Below are positions 14,885 to 23,522 of a stretch of 45,307 nt of DNA, piece by piece (positions within the stretch are counted from its first letter, which is position 1; the number at the start of each line of letters is the position of its first letter). Source of the DNA: an uncultured Oscillospiraceae bacterium. Lineage in GTDB: Bacteria > Bacillota > Clostridia > Oscillospirales > Oscillospiraceae. The DNA lies in the NCBI GenBank assembly GCA_944385365.1, contig CALWWW010000018.1, positions 1 through 45,307 on the forward strand, in the 5' to 3' direction. Under the pieces are notes generated by a model. The model had not been told where the DNA came from. It did no database searches and worked only from the letters and a program-made list of their open reading frames with translations. A program made the position numbers and the translations under genes.

Positions 14885-15883
14885 TTAGGCCATGGCGGCG
14901 GTGATGATAGCCATGGTGTAGACCTCCTCGGCGTTGCAGCCGCGGGACAGGTCGTTGATGGGAGCGTTCAAGCCCTGCAGAATGGGGCCGTAGGCGTCGA
15001 AGCCGCCCAGACGCTGGGCGATCTTATAGCCGATGTTGCCGGACTGAATCTCCGGGAAAATGAAGGTGTTGGCGTAGCCGGCCACCTTGGAGCCGGGGAA
15101 CTTCAGCTGGCCGACGGTGGGGGACACGGCGGCGTCGAACTGCATCTCGCCGTCGATGGCGAACTCGGGAGCCATCTCCTTGGCCTTCTCGCAGGCGGTA
15201 CGGGCCAGGTCCACGCCGGGGCCCTTGCCGCTGCCCTTGGTGGAGTAGCTCAGGAAAGCCACCTTGGGCTCGATGCCGAAGACCTTGGCAGTCTTGGCAG
15301 TCTCCACGCCAACCTCAGCCAGCTTGTCGGCAGCGGACAGAACCACGTTGCCCTCCTTGTCCAGGGTGTCCTCGTAGGAGATGTTGATGGCGCAGTCGCC
15401 CATGGCCAGCATCTCGTCGCCGCGGCACATGATGAAGCAGGAGGAAACCAGGTGAGCGCCCTTCTTGGTCTTCACCAGCTGCAGAGCGGGACGGACGGTG
15501 TCGGCGGTGGAGTAGGTGGCGCCGCCCAGCAGAGCGTCAGCCATGCCCATCTTCACCAGCATGGTGCCGAAGTAGTTGCCCTTGGACAGAGCGGCGCGGC
15601 ACTCGTCGGCGGTCATCTTGCCCTTGCGCAGCTCCACCATGGTGTCCACCATCTTGTCCATGCCCTCATAGGTCAGGGGATCGAGAATCTCCAGGCCGTC
15701 GATATCAAAGCCGCCCTTTTTGGCGTTGGCCTTGACCTCTTCCACATTGCCCACCAGGATGGGGGTCAGGAAACCGCCCTGCTTCAGACGGGCAGCAGCC
15801 TCCAGAATACGGGCGTCGGGGCCCTCGGTGAAGACAATCTTGCGGGGGTTGGCCTTCAGGATCTCAATGAGATTTTCAAACAT
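14885..15883 (-). CDS. pta: Phosphate acetyltransferase
   Basis: 332 aa from the ATG at 15883 (GGAGGT 8 bases upstream); a longer open frame upstream overlaps the promoter. It interconverts acetyl-CoA and acetyl phosphate, feeding acetate kinase for ATP. Length and motifs fit stand-alone Pta: FTEGPDARILEAA near the N-terminus, LLGGATYSTADTVRPALQ, and SYSTKGSGKGP in the CoA/phosphate-binding C-terminal half. No ackA gene is adjacent. Phosphate butyryltransferase is an alternative, but the tested motifs favour Pta. Confidence 0.92.
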   Translation of the reverse strand: MFENLIEILKANPRKIVFTEGPDARILEAAARLKQGGFLTPILVGNVEEVKANAKKGGFDIDGLEILDPLTYEGMDKMVDTMVELRKGKMTADECRAALSKGNYFGTMLVKMGMADALLGGATYSTADTVRPALQLVKTKKGAHLVSSCFIMCRGDEMLAMGDCAINISYEDTLDKEGNVVLSAADKLAEVGVETAKTAKVFGIEPKVAFLSYSTKGSGKGPGVDLARTACEKAKEMAPEFAIDGEMQFDAAVSPTVGQLKFPGSKVAGYANTFIFPEIQSGNIGYKIAQRLGGFDAYGPILQGLNAPINDLSRGCNAEEVYTMAIITAAMA

Positions 15884-15938
15884 TGGAATGTACCTCCATT
15901 TTCTTGCTGCGGCGGCGCCGCGTTGTTTGCTATCCAAC

Positions 15939-15967
15939 ATTATACATCGTTTTTTCCGCCGTCTCAA
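15939..15967 (-). promoter_or_regulatory. Promoter for pta
   Basis: Minus strand: TTGAGA (15962-15967) and TATAAT (15939-15944), 17-base spacer. The -35 overlaps the stop codon of the pseudouridine synthase gene. Confidence 0.85.
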
Positions 15968-16836
15968 CCGTCTGCCGCCAAAAACTTTGGAAAAAATGGC
16001 CGCTGCCGGGAACATATGGTCAGCAGTTCGCCGGTGAGGGGGTGGGGCAGCGTCAGGGAGACAGCGCACAGCTGCTGGTGGGGCACCGTCTCACAGCTGC
16101 CGCCGTAGTCCTTATCCCCTAAAATGGGACAGCCCAGGGCGGCACAGTGGACGCGAAGCTGATGGGTCCGGCCCGTCACCGGCTCCAGTTCCAATAAACT
16201 CAGTCCGCCGCGTTCGTCCAGCACCCGGTACCGGGTCACAGCCGCTTGACCGTCGGGATGGACCTCCCGCAGCAGACTGCCGCCGTCCCGGCGGCGGATG
16301 GGTAGGTCAATGATGCCGTCAGGTTCCGGCATGGAGCCGCGGACTGTGGCCTGGTATGTTTTGTGGAGCTGCCCGGTCCGCTGAGATTGGCACAGCAGCG
16401 CGTGAATGTGGGCGTGTTTGGCCAGCAGCACCACGCCGAAGGTGTCCCGGTCCAGCCGCGTCACCACATGGATGCCGCAGGGCTGGTTTGTCCTGGCAAA
16501 GTATCCGGCCACGCCGTTGGCCAGGGTGCCCGTGTACCGGCTGGGGGAGGGGTGGACCCACAGGCCCGGTCCCTTGTCCACGGCCAGCAGGGTTTCGTCT
16601 TCATATATAATATCCAACGGCAGGTCCTCGGCGGGGAAGTCCGGCGGGGCCTCCGTCAGCAGGGCCGTCACCACGTCGCCGGGCTGTACGGGGAAGTCGG
16701 TAAACACCGGTTCCCCGTTGACGCGGAAGACGCCGCCGGTCTTCAAGGATTTGACCAGGGACGAGGACAGGCCCAACTCCGTCCGCAGAAAGGACAGCAG
16801 GGGACCGGTCCGCCGGGCCGTACAGGTCAGCACCAT
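15964..16836 (-). CDS. RluA-family pseudouridine synthase
   Basis: 290 aa from the ATG at 16836 (AAGGAGGTG upstream). The catalytic motif is RLDRDTFG (127-134), with the nucleophile Asp129. Other family landmarks are DETLLAVDKGPGLWVHPS and GRTHQLRVHCAALGCPILGD. The N-terminus has an S4-like RNA-binding segment (SSSLVKSLKTGGVFRVNG). It would isomerise uridines in rRNA or tRNA; the target site cannot be assigned. Confidence 0.9.
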   Translation of the reverse strand: MVLTCTARRTGPLLSFLRTELGLSSSLVKSLKTGGVFRVNGEPVFTDFPVQPGDVVTALLTEAPPDFPAEDLPLDIIYEDETLLAVDKGPGLWVHPSPSRYTGTLANGVAGYFARTNQPCGIHVVTRLDRDTFGVVLLAKHAHIHALLCQSQRTGQLHKTYQATVRGSMPEPDGIIDLPIRRRDGGSLLREVHPDGQAAVTRYRVLDERGGLSLLELEPVTGRTHQLRVHCAALGCPILGDKDYGGSCETVPHQQLCAVSLTLPHPLTGELLTICSRQRPFFPKFLAADG

Positions 16837-16941
16837 GGGCTGCACCTCCTTTTTGCCCTTTAGTCTGCCACAGAACCGAAGAAAACGCAAGGGGCGGGGG
16901 CGGTTTCCTTCAGATTCCCCCGCAAATTGTGGGAAAACTGC

Positions 16942-16970
16942 TGGACAGAGCGGGGCCGTCATGGTATACT
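16942..16970 (+). promoter_or_regulatory. Promoter for the class I aminotransferase
   Basis: TGGACA (16942-16947) and TATACT (16965-16970), 17-base spacer. Confidence 0.65.
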
Positions 16971-17038
16971 AATCAGTAATCGCAGCATTTTTGCACCGCC
17001 GGTTTGTGCGGTTTTGCATAGAGATAGGGGATTGAATC

Positions 17039-18229
17039 ATGCACATTTCACAACGGGTCCAGAACTGTGGACTTTCTCCCATGCGGAAGTTTCATCCGCT
17101 GGCCGTGGAGGCCATGCGTCAGGGAAAACGCATTTACCATCTGAATATCGGCCAACCGGACATTTCCACGCCCCAGGCATTTTTTGACGCCATCCGGGAG
17201 TCGCAGCCCAGGGTTTTGGAGTACGCCGCCTCCGCCGGTGTGCCGGAACTGCTGGCGGCGGTCCAGGGCTATTACGGCCGCTTGGGCGTGGCCTTGCAGG
17301 AGCATGACATTCTCATCACCAACGGCGGCAGCGAAGCCCTGATGATGCTGATGCTGTCCATTCTCGACGAGGGCGATGAAATCATCGTACCTGAGCCGTT
17401 TTATCCCAACTATACCACCTTTATTCATGCCGCCGGCGGCGTGGTCTGCCCCGTGCCCACCACGCCGGAGGAGGGCTACCGGTATGCCGACCGGGAGAAG
17501 TTCGAGAGCCGCATCAACGAGCACACCCGTGCCATTCTGCTGACCACCCCCGGCAATCCCACCGGCGTCGCCCTGACCCGGGAGGAAATGGCCATGTTCA
17601 AGGACTTGGCCAAGGAGCACAATCTGTATCTGATCTGCGACGAGGTCTACCGGGAGTTTGCCTACGAGACTGACGAGCTGCTCACCATGCTGTCCTTTGA
17701 GGACGCGGCGGACAATGTGGTCGTTATCGATTCCGTTTCCAAGCGGTTCTCCGCCTGCGGCGCCCGCGTCGGCGCGCTGGTGTCCCGGAACCGGACCCTC
17801 ATGGACGAGTGTATGAAGTTCTGCCAGGGCCGTCTGTCCGTGGCCACCCTGGACCAGATCGGCGCCGCCGCCCTCTACGGCGTGGACCCCAGCTACTTCG
17901 CCGACACCAAGGCCGAGTACAAGCGCCGCCGCGATACGGTGGTGCGGAAGCTGCGGGAGATTCCCGGCGTCATCTGCGAGGAGCCCAAAGGCGCGTTTTA
18001 TCTGATGGCGGCCCTGCCGGTGGACGATGCCGACAAGTTCCAGACGTTCCTGCTGGAGCAGTTCGACGACGGCGGCGATACGGTCATGTTCGCCCCCGGC
18101 GAGAGCTTTTATGCCACCCCCGGCAAGGGTAAGAATGAAATCCGCATTGCCTACATCCTCAAGCAGGAGGATTTGGAGCGGGCCATGGATTTGCTGGCCC
18201 TGGGCATCGAGGCGTACAACAAGCGATAA
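17039..18229 (+). CDS. Class I/II pyridoxal-phosphate aminotransferase (aspartate aminotransferase-like)
   Basis: 396 aa. Fold type I aminotransferase with the PLP lysine in SVSKRFSACGAR (Lys235), PGNPTG (171-176), and the cofactor-binding Asp in LICDEVY. Length and the opening LNIGQPDISTP fit the aspartate/aromatic aminotransferase group. The ribosome site (AGGGGA) is weak. It stands alone with its own promoter. The substrate is not clear; supplying 2-oxoacids for the ferredoxin oxidoreductase is possible but speculative. Confidence 0.85.
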   Translation: MHISQRVQNCGLSPMRKFHPLAVEAMRQGKRIYHLNIGQPDISTPQAFFDAIRESQPRVLEYAASAGVPELLAAVQGYYGRLGVALQEHDILITNGGSEALMMLMLSILDEGDEIIVPEPFYPNYTTFIHAAGGVVCPVPTTPEEGYRYADREKFESRINEHTRAILLTTPGNPTGVALTREEMAMFKDLAKEHNLYLICDEVYREFAYETDELLTMLSFEDAADNVVVIDSVSKRFSACGARVGALVSRNRTLMDECMKFCQGRLSVATLDQIGAAALYGVDPSYFADTKAEYKRRRDTVVRKLREIPGVICEEPKGAFYLMAALPVDDADKFQTFLLEQFDDGGDTVMFAPGESFYATPGKGKNEIRIAYILKQEDLERAMDLLALGIEAYNKR

Positions 18230-18235
18230 GGGACA

Positions 18236-18262
18236 GGGCGTGCTGCCGCCGGCAGCACGCCC
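18236..18262 (+). terminator. Hairpin after the aminotransferase gene
   Basis: GGGCGTGCTGCCG and CGGCAGCACGCCC form a near-perfect dyad with almost no loop, 7 bases past the stop. The following GACTTGTCT is only moderately T-rich. Confidence 0.6.
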
Positions 18263-18278
18263 GACTTGTCTGCAAATC

Positions 18279-19069
18279 GTAGGGGCTGGCATCCTTGACG
18301 GCCCCGGATAGGGTGCGATGCGGGCGCGTCAGGGATGCCAGCCCCTACGAACATCGACGGACTGCCGACGTGGACTGTAGGGCGGGACCTATGTGTCCCG
18401 CCGCTGGCAGGCACGTTCCATTTTCTGCGGGCCGATGGGTTCCACCCCGTAGGGCGGGGGGCTTGCCCCCGCCGCCGGTATGCATCAGCGAACATCCAAA
18501 TCGTAGGGGCTGGCATCCTTGACGGCCCCGGATGGGGTGCGGTGCGGGCGCGTCAGGGATGCCGCGCCCTACGAACATCGACGGACTACCGACGTGGACT
18601 GTAGGGCGGGACCTATGTGTCCCGCCGCTGGCAGGCACGTTCCATTTTCCGCGGGCCGATGGGTTCCACCCCGTAGGGCGGGGGCTTGCCCCCGCCGCCG
18701 GTGGGGGATACCCGGCACGCTGTTGGTTGATGGTCCCCGCCGTCCACCCCGTGGGGGCGGCGGCGCGGACCATGGCCCTTGGCCGGGGATTGCGCCATCT
18801 GCGGATGGCGCTTTGGGACGATGGGGTATTTCGCCCGCTGCGGCGGGCGACCAAAGGCAGAGCCTTTGGAAACCGCGATTTGGGCAACGCGCCGCCGGTT
18901 GGCAAGAGGTGTCGGCGAGGAATTTTGTGGCAGAGCAAGGCGCAGCTTTGCAGCCATACTGGATGTATGGCAAGAAGCTGGGCCGCAGCTATGGCGCAAA
19001 AGGCCCGGCGACACCCGCAGACACACCGGTGGTAAGTTGCCCCACAGAAAAAAATCGAGTAAAACTTTT
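18279..19069. repeat. Composite hairpin-module repeat (copy D), right end only
   Basis: About 790 bp. It contains a tandem duplication: the GTAGGGGCTGGCATCC...CCCTAC module (18279-18352 and 18502-18575), each followed by the GGGACCTATGTGTCCC module and a GTAGGGCGGGGGCTTG stretch. Hairpins of the ATGGCGC, CGCCCGC and CAAAGGC types come next, then the ~165-bp inner unit (18880-19048). The shared inverted end finishes at 19069. No AAAAGTTTTACTCG is present on the left side, so this copy is one-ended or truncated. Confidence 0.82.
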
Positions 19070-19105
19070 TATGTTTGGGCCTTGTGGAGCAGGGGAGGAA
19101 ACAGC

Positions 19106-19705
19106 ATGGAACGACTATTTACAACCTACGACACCATTCTGGTGGTGGACACGGAAACCACCGGTCTCCGCCCCCATCTGGACCATGTGGTGGAACTGGC
19201 CGCCGTGGCCGTCACGGCCCGGGACGGCAAACCCGCCGTCACCTCCGTTTACGACCAGCTGCTGCGGCTCCCCGACGGCTGCGCCCTGCCCTGGTTCATC
19301 ACCAAACTGACCGGCATCACCGAATCCATGCTCATCCGCGAGGGCATCGACCGCGCCCAGGGCTGCGACGACTTCGCCGCCATGATCCGCTCCGGCCGGA
19401 CCCTCCTGGCCGCCTACAATGCCCCCTTTGACCTGCGCTTCCTCCAATCCCTCCTCCGGGGCTACGGCGACGAGACGGTTCTGGCCCAGGCCGACGCCCT
19501 GGATGTTTTGCAGGTCTTCCGCCGCCGCCGTCCCAAGCCCCACAAGCTGTGCCACGCCATCACTGCCTATGGTCTGGACGACTTCGCCTGCAACAGCCAT
19601 CGGGCCTCCGACGACGCATTGGCCACCTGGATGGTTCTGGAAGCCATGGACCGGGAATGCCCCGATGTGGAACGGTATATCCGCCCGGCGGTACAATTCC
19701 TATAG
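19106..19705 (+). CDS. DEDDh 3'-5' exonuclease (DnaQ-like)
   Basis: 199 aa from the ATG at 19106 (GGGGAGGAAACAGC just upstream). The DEDDh catalytic set is visible: Asp15 and Glu17 in VVDTETTGL, AYNAPFDLRFL (Exo II), and HRASDDALAT (Exo III, His and Asp). There is no polymerase domain, so it is a stand-alone exonuclease of the DnaQ/PolC-proofreading fold, perhaps in repair or RNA turnover. It follows directly after repeat copy D; no strong promoter was seen outside the repeat. Confidence 0.88.
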   Translation: MERLFTTYDTILVVDTETTGLRPHLDHVVELAAVAVTARDGKPAVTSVYDQLLRLPDGCALPWFITKLTGITESMLIREGIDRAQGCDDFAAMIRSGRTLLAAYNAPFDLRFLQSLLRGYGDETVLAQADALDVLQVFRRRRPKPHKLCHAITAYGLDDFACNSHRASDDALATWMVLEAMDRECPDVERYIRPAVQFL

Positions 19706-19720
19706 GGATAATCTGTAAAA

Positions 19721-19745
19721 AACCGTCGGAGTTCCGGCGGTTTCT
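19721..19745 (+). terminator. Terminator after the exonuclease gene
   Basis: A hairpin AACCGTCGG/CCGGCGGTT with a four-base AGTT loop, preceded by an A-run and followed by TCTTT. Confidence 0.75.
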
Positions 19746-19755
19746 TTACAATTTG

Positions 19756-19785
19756 TTGACAAAATTTCCTACGCTATTGTAGTAT
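19756..19785 (+). promoter_or_regulatory. Promoter for the MacAB-type exporter operon
   Basis: TTGACA (19756-19761) and TAGTAT (19780-19785) with an 18-base spacer. The -10 is inside the palindromic operator candidate. Confidence 0.65.
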
Positions 19786-19792
19786 ACTACAA
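19777..19792. promoter_or_regulatory. Perfect 16-bp palindrome over the -10, likely operator
   Basis: TTGTAGTATACTACAA is a perfect palindrome lying on the -10 region of the exporter promoter. A bound repressor would block RNA polymerase. TAC/GTA half-sites of this kind are used by GntR (YtrA-like) and BlaI/CopY-type repressors. No regulator gene is adjacent. Confidence 0.6.
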
Positions 19793-19842
19793 TTGACAGT
19801 TTATGGGCCGCAGTGTCTTGGCCCGGAAAGGATTTATGAATC

Positions 19843-21567
19843 ATGGGGATTCTCAAGAAGAAGCAGACGGACGGGACGGTGGCGGTAGAACCGGCGCCGT
19901 CTAAAAAACGTCTGCGGAAACTCATTATCGCCGTCATTGTGCTGGTGCTGCTGGGCGGCGGCCTGCTGGCCTTCGGCGGCAGCGGCAAGGGACAGGAGCG
20001 GCAGGCGGCGGAGTACACCACCGAGACCGTCACCCGGCAGGACATCACCACCGAATTGTCCTACTCCGGCACGCTGGAACCGGCGGACTCCTACATCGTC
20101 ACCGGTCTGGTGGCTGGTGAGATTCTGACGGCGGATTTTGAAGAGGGCGACACGGTGAAAAAGGACGACGTTCTCTACACCATCGACAGCTCCGACGCCG
20201 GAAACAGTCTGGAGCGGGCGGAAAACGCCGTGGCCCAGGCCCAGCGGTCCTATGACCAGCTGCTGGACAGCCTGGACGATTTGAGCATCCGGGCCAACAC
20301 CGCCGGACAGGTGGTGGAACTGGCTGTGGAGGTGGGCGACGACGTGACCATGGGCCAGACCATTGCCACCCTCCGCGACAGCGCCGCCATGACCATTGAA
20401 CTGCCGTTCCCCGCCGATGAGGCGGCCCTGTTCACCATCGGCCAATCGGCCCAGGTGACGGTGGACGGCTCCTTTGAGACGGTCTACGGCACCGTTACCG
20501 CCATCAGCGCTTCGGACACGGTCCTCACCGGCAACCGCATTGTCCGCAACGTGGAAATCAGCGTTTCCAACCCCGGCGCCATCACCAATACCACCACGGC
20601 CACGGCCACCGTCGGTACCTCGGCCTGCGCCCAGAATGGTACCTTTGAATATGCCGCCGAAAAGACCGTCACGGCCAAGGCCTCCGGCGAGGTGTCGTCC
20701 GTACCGGTCAAGGAGGGCGATATGGTCTCCAAGGACCAGGTTCTGGTGGTCCTCTCCAGCGACAGCCTGGACGATCAGATTCAGAACGCCGCCGATCAGG
20801 TGGAGGACGCCAAGCTGAGCCTGGACAGCCAGCAGGACAGCCTGGACAACTACACCATTTCCTCTCCCATCGACGGTACCATCGTGGACAAGACGTACAA
20901 GCAGGGCGACAACGCCGAAGCGGGCAAGCAGCTTTGCACCATCTTCGACCTGAGCTACCTGACGTTTACCATGAACATTGACGAGCTGGATATCAGCCAG
21001 GTGGCCGTGGGCCAGAAGGTCATCATCACCGCCGACGCCGTGGAGGGCCAGTCCTTTGAGGGCACCGTCACCAAGGTCAGCATCAACGGCACCACCTCCG
21101 GCGGCGTCACCGCCTATCCCGTCACGGTCCGCATCGACAACACCGACGGCCTGCTGCCCGGTATGAATGTGGACGGCTCCATTGTGGTGTCGGAAAAGAA
21201 GGACGTCATCGCCGTGCCCGTGGAGGCCGTGGAGCGGGGCAATCAGATTCTTGTGCAGACCGGCGAGACCACCGGCAGCGCCGGAGACAAGGCCGTGGGC
21301 GAGGACGGCATTCCCGCAGGCTTTGAGTATGTGGAAGTCACCCTGGGCCAGACCAACGGCGAGTACATCGAGGTCACCGAGGGCCTCAGCGACGGCGACG
21401 TGATCGCCTATATCCAGCCCACCTTTGAAGTTTCCAGCCTGATGGATGAGATGTACGGCGCGCCCATGGGTACAGAGACCGTGGTTGTGGAAGCCGAGCC
21501 CATGCCGGCAGGCGGCGGCGGACCCGGCGGCGGTGGAATGCCCGCAGGCGGCGGAGGCGGCTTCTGA
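19843..21567 (+). CDS. Membrane fusion (periplasmic adaptor-like) subunit of a MacAB-type exporter
   Basis: 574 aa. A short basic N-terminus and one membrane helix (about residues 25-47, LIIAVIVLVLLGGGLLAF) are followed by HlyD/MacA-type repeats. Two lipoyl/biotinyl-like half motifs are visible (VTGLVAGEILTADFEEGDTV and AKASGEVSSVPVKEGDMV), then a beta-barrel region and a Gly/Pro-rich tail after residue ~550. The protein would bridge the transporter to the cell exterior. It overlaps the ATPase gene by one base and so forms an operon with it. Confidence 0.88.
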   Translation: MGILKKKQTDGTVAVEPAPSKKRLRKLIIAVIVLVLLGGGLLAFGGSGKGQERQAAEYTTETVTRQDITTELSYSGTLEPADSYIVTGLVAGEILTADFEEGDTVKKDDVLYTIDSSDAGNSLERAENAVAQAQRSYDQLLDSLDDLSIRANTAGQVVELAVEVGDDVTMGQTIATLRDSAAMTIELPFPADEAALFTIGQSAQVTVDGSFETVYGTVTAISASDTVLTGNRIVRNVEISVSNPGAITNTTTATATVGTSACAQNGTFEYAAEKTVTAKASGEVSSVPVKEGDMVSKDQVLVVLSSDSLDDQIQNAADQVEDAKLSLDSQQDSLDNYTISSPIDGTIVDKTYKQGDNAEAGKQLCTIFDLSYLTFTMNIDELDISQVAVGQKVIITADAVEGQSFEGTVTKVSINGTTSGGVTAYPVTVRIDNTDGLLPGMNVDGSIVVSEKKDVIAVPVEAVERGNQILVQTGETTGSAGDKAVGEDGIPAGFEYVEVTLGQTNGEYIEVTEGLSDGDVIAYIQPTFEVSSLMDEMYGAPMGTETVVVEAEPMPAGGGGPGGGGMPAGGGGGF

Positions 21568-22316
21568 TGGAAACACCGTTGATCGCCTTTGAAGAAGTCT
21601 CCAAGCTGTACCACATGGGCGACAGCATTGTGGTGGCCGCCGACAAGATTTCCATGGAGATTTACCGGGGGGAGTTTGTGGCCATTGTGGGCCAGTCCGG
21701 TTCCGGTAAATCCACCTGTATGAATATCATCGGCTGCCTGGACGTGCCCACCTCCGGCCGCTACCTCCTGGACGGCCAGGACGTGGGCAAGATGAACAAA
21801 AACCAGCTGGCGGAAATCCGCAACAAAATGCTGGGCTTTATCTTCCAGCAGTATAACCTATTGCCCAAGCTGACGCTGCTGGAAAACGTCATGGTGCCCC
21901 TGATGTACGCCGGTGTCCCCCTGCGGGAGCGGAAGCAGCGGGCCATGGACGCGCTGGAGAGCGTGGGTCTGGCCAGCAAGTACAAGCACCGGCCCAATCA
22001 GCTGTCCGGCGGCCAGCAGCAGCGTGTCTCCATTGCACGGGCCCTGGTGGGGATGCCGTCGGTGATTCTGGCCGACGAGCCCACCGGCGCGCTGGACTCC
22101 AAAACGGGCCGGGAGGTCCTCAACATCCTCCAGGGCCTCAACCAGCAGGGCAACACCGTGGTTTTGATCACCCACGACAATTCCATCGCCGCCACGGCCA
22201 AGCGGATTATCCGCCTGGAAGACGGCCGGGTGATCTACGACGGACCCTCCGACGATCCCAAGGCCTTCGTCCGGGGCGGCATGGCCGCCGGTGAGACGGG
22301 AGGTGCCCCCGCTTGA
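21567..22316 (+). CDS. ABC transporter ATPase, MacB/LolD-type
   Basis: 249 aa. The motifs are complete: Walker [11 protein letters not shown]-loop [12 protein letters not shown], signature LSGGQQQR, Walker [13 protein letters not shown] and switch His in LITHD. This is the class that drives MacB-type mechanotransmission exporters. Start and stop overlap with both neighbours indicate tight coupling in the order MFP, ATPase, permease. Confidence 0.93.
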   Translation: METPLIAFEEVSKLYHMGDSIVVAADKISMEIYRGEFVAIVGQSGSGKSTCMNIIGCLDVPTSGRYLLDGQDVGKMNKNQLAEIRNKMLGFIFQQYNLLPKLTLLENVMVPLMYAGVPLRERKQRAMDALESVGLASKYKHRPNQLSGGQQQRVSIARALVGMPSVILADEPTGALDSKTGREVLNILQGLNQQGNTVVLITHDNSIAATAKRIIRLEDGRVIYDGPSDDPKAFVRGGMAAGETGGAPA

Positions 22317-23506
22317 ACGTCATGGAATCCTTCAAAATGGCGGTGAGCAACATCCGCACCAGCAAAATGCGGTCGTTTCTCACCATGCTGGGCATCATCA
22401 TCGGCGTGGCCGCCGTCATCGTCATTGTGGGCCTGGGCAACGGCATGGAAATCTACATGACCGAGCAGTTCGAGTCCATGGGCACCAACACCCTGTCGGT
22501 GTCCATCTATGGCCGCGGCACCGGCCGCACCGTCTCCGATGAGGACATGTATGATATCGTCGAGCGCAACAGCGACGCATTGGAACTGCTGTCGCCCACG
22601 GTCACCATGCAGTCTCCCGCCAAAATCGGCACCGAAACCATCACCAGCACGTCCATCACCGGCGTCAGTGAGGACTATTTCACCATTAAAGACTACGACG
22701 TGGCCATGGGCCGGGGGCTGCAATACGTGGATATGCTCAAGCGCAGCCGTGTCTGCGTGGTGGGCACCTATCTCAACCAGGAGTATTTCGGCGGTAACGC
22801 ATTGGGCCAGACCGTCAAAATCGGCGGTACGCCCTTTACGGTGGTGGGCGTCCTCAATGAGATCGGCGACAGCACCGAATACAGCAGCGACAACGCCATT
22901 TTCGTGCCCTATACCACGGCGGCCCGGCTCAGCAATATGGGCACCATTTCCAGCTACACCGTCACGGTCACCGATGTGAACAACTCCACCTGGTCCAAGG
23001 GCGTGCTGGAAAAGGAACTCTTTGATATCTTTGAGGACGAGAACGCCTACACGGTTATTTCCATGGCGGAAATTCTCGACCTGATGACCCAGATGCTGGA
23101 TGTGATGATTACCGTTCTGGCGGCCATCGCCGCCATCTCCCTGGTGGTGGGCGGCATCGGCATTATGAATATCATGCTGGTGTCCGTGTCGGAACGGACG
23201 AGAGAAATCGGCGTCCGCAAGGCGCTGGGCGCAAAAGAACGGTACATTATGAGCCAGTTTGTCATTGAGGCTGCCACCACCAGCGCCATCGGCGGCGCGG
23301 TGGGCATCGCCTTTGGACAGGGATTGTCCAGTCTGGCCACGGTCATCATCGTCAATGCCCTGGATACCGACCTGACGGTGACGCCGTCGGCTGGCTCCAT
23401 CGCTCTGGCCGTGGGCATCTCCGTGGCCATCGGCATTCTCTTCGGCTATCTGCCCGCCAAAAAGGCGGCGCGGCTCAACCCCATCGACGCACTGCGTCAC
23501 GACTAG
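22313..23506 (+). CDS. ABC transporter permease, MacB/FtsX-type
   Basis: 397 aa. It has the MacB topology: one N-terminal helix (SFLTMLGIIIGVAAVIVIVGL), a large extracytoplasmic domain (about residues 50-270), then three C-terminal helices with the conserved SVSERTREIGVRKALGA between them. I chose the TTG at 22313, which overlaps the ATPase stop, because GGGAGGTG lies 7 bases upstream; an ATG three codons later is the alternative. Likely substrates are peptides, antimicrobials or lipids; none can be named. Confidence 0.9.
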   Translation: MNVMESFKMAVSNIRTSKMRSFLTMLGIIIGVAAVIVIVGLGNGMEIYMTEQFESMGTNTLSVSIYGRGTGRTVSDEDMYDIVERNSDALELLSPTVTMQSPAKIGTETITSTSITGVSEDYFTIKDYDVAMGRGLQYVDMLKRSRVCVVGTYLNQEYFGGNALGQTVKIGGTPFTVVGVLNEIGDSTEYSSDNAIFVPYTTAARLSNMGTISSYTVTVTDVNNSTWSKGVLEKELFDIFEDENAYTVISMAEILDLMTQMLDVMITVLAAIAAISLVVGGIGIMNIMLVSVSERTREIGVRKALGAKERYIMSQFVIEAATTSAIGGAVGIAFGQGLSSLATVIIVNALDTDLTVTPSAGSIALAVGISVAIGILFGYLPAKKAARLNPIDALRHD

Positions 23507-23522
23507 GAGGTAGAATACGATT

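Noticed and set aside
14368-14904. Open frames across the composite repeats that give similar Arg/Pro/Ala-rich peptides
   Set aside because: The hairpin units are about 25 bases long, so identical units fall in different frames (FRPLRRA, then VSLAAAS). The reading frame is not preserved between copies, so these are not proteins.
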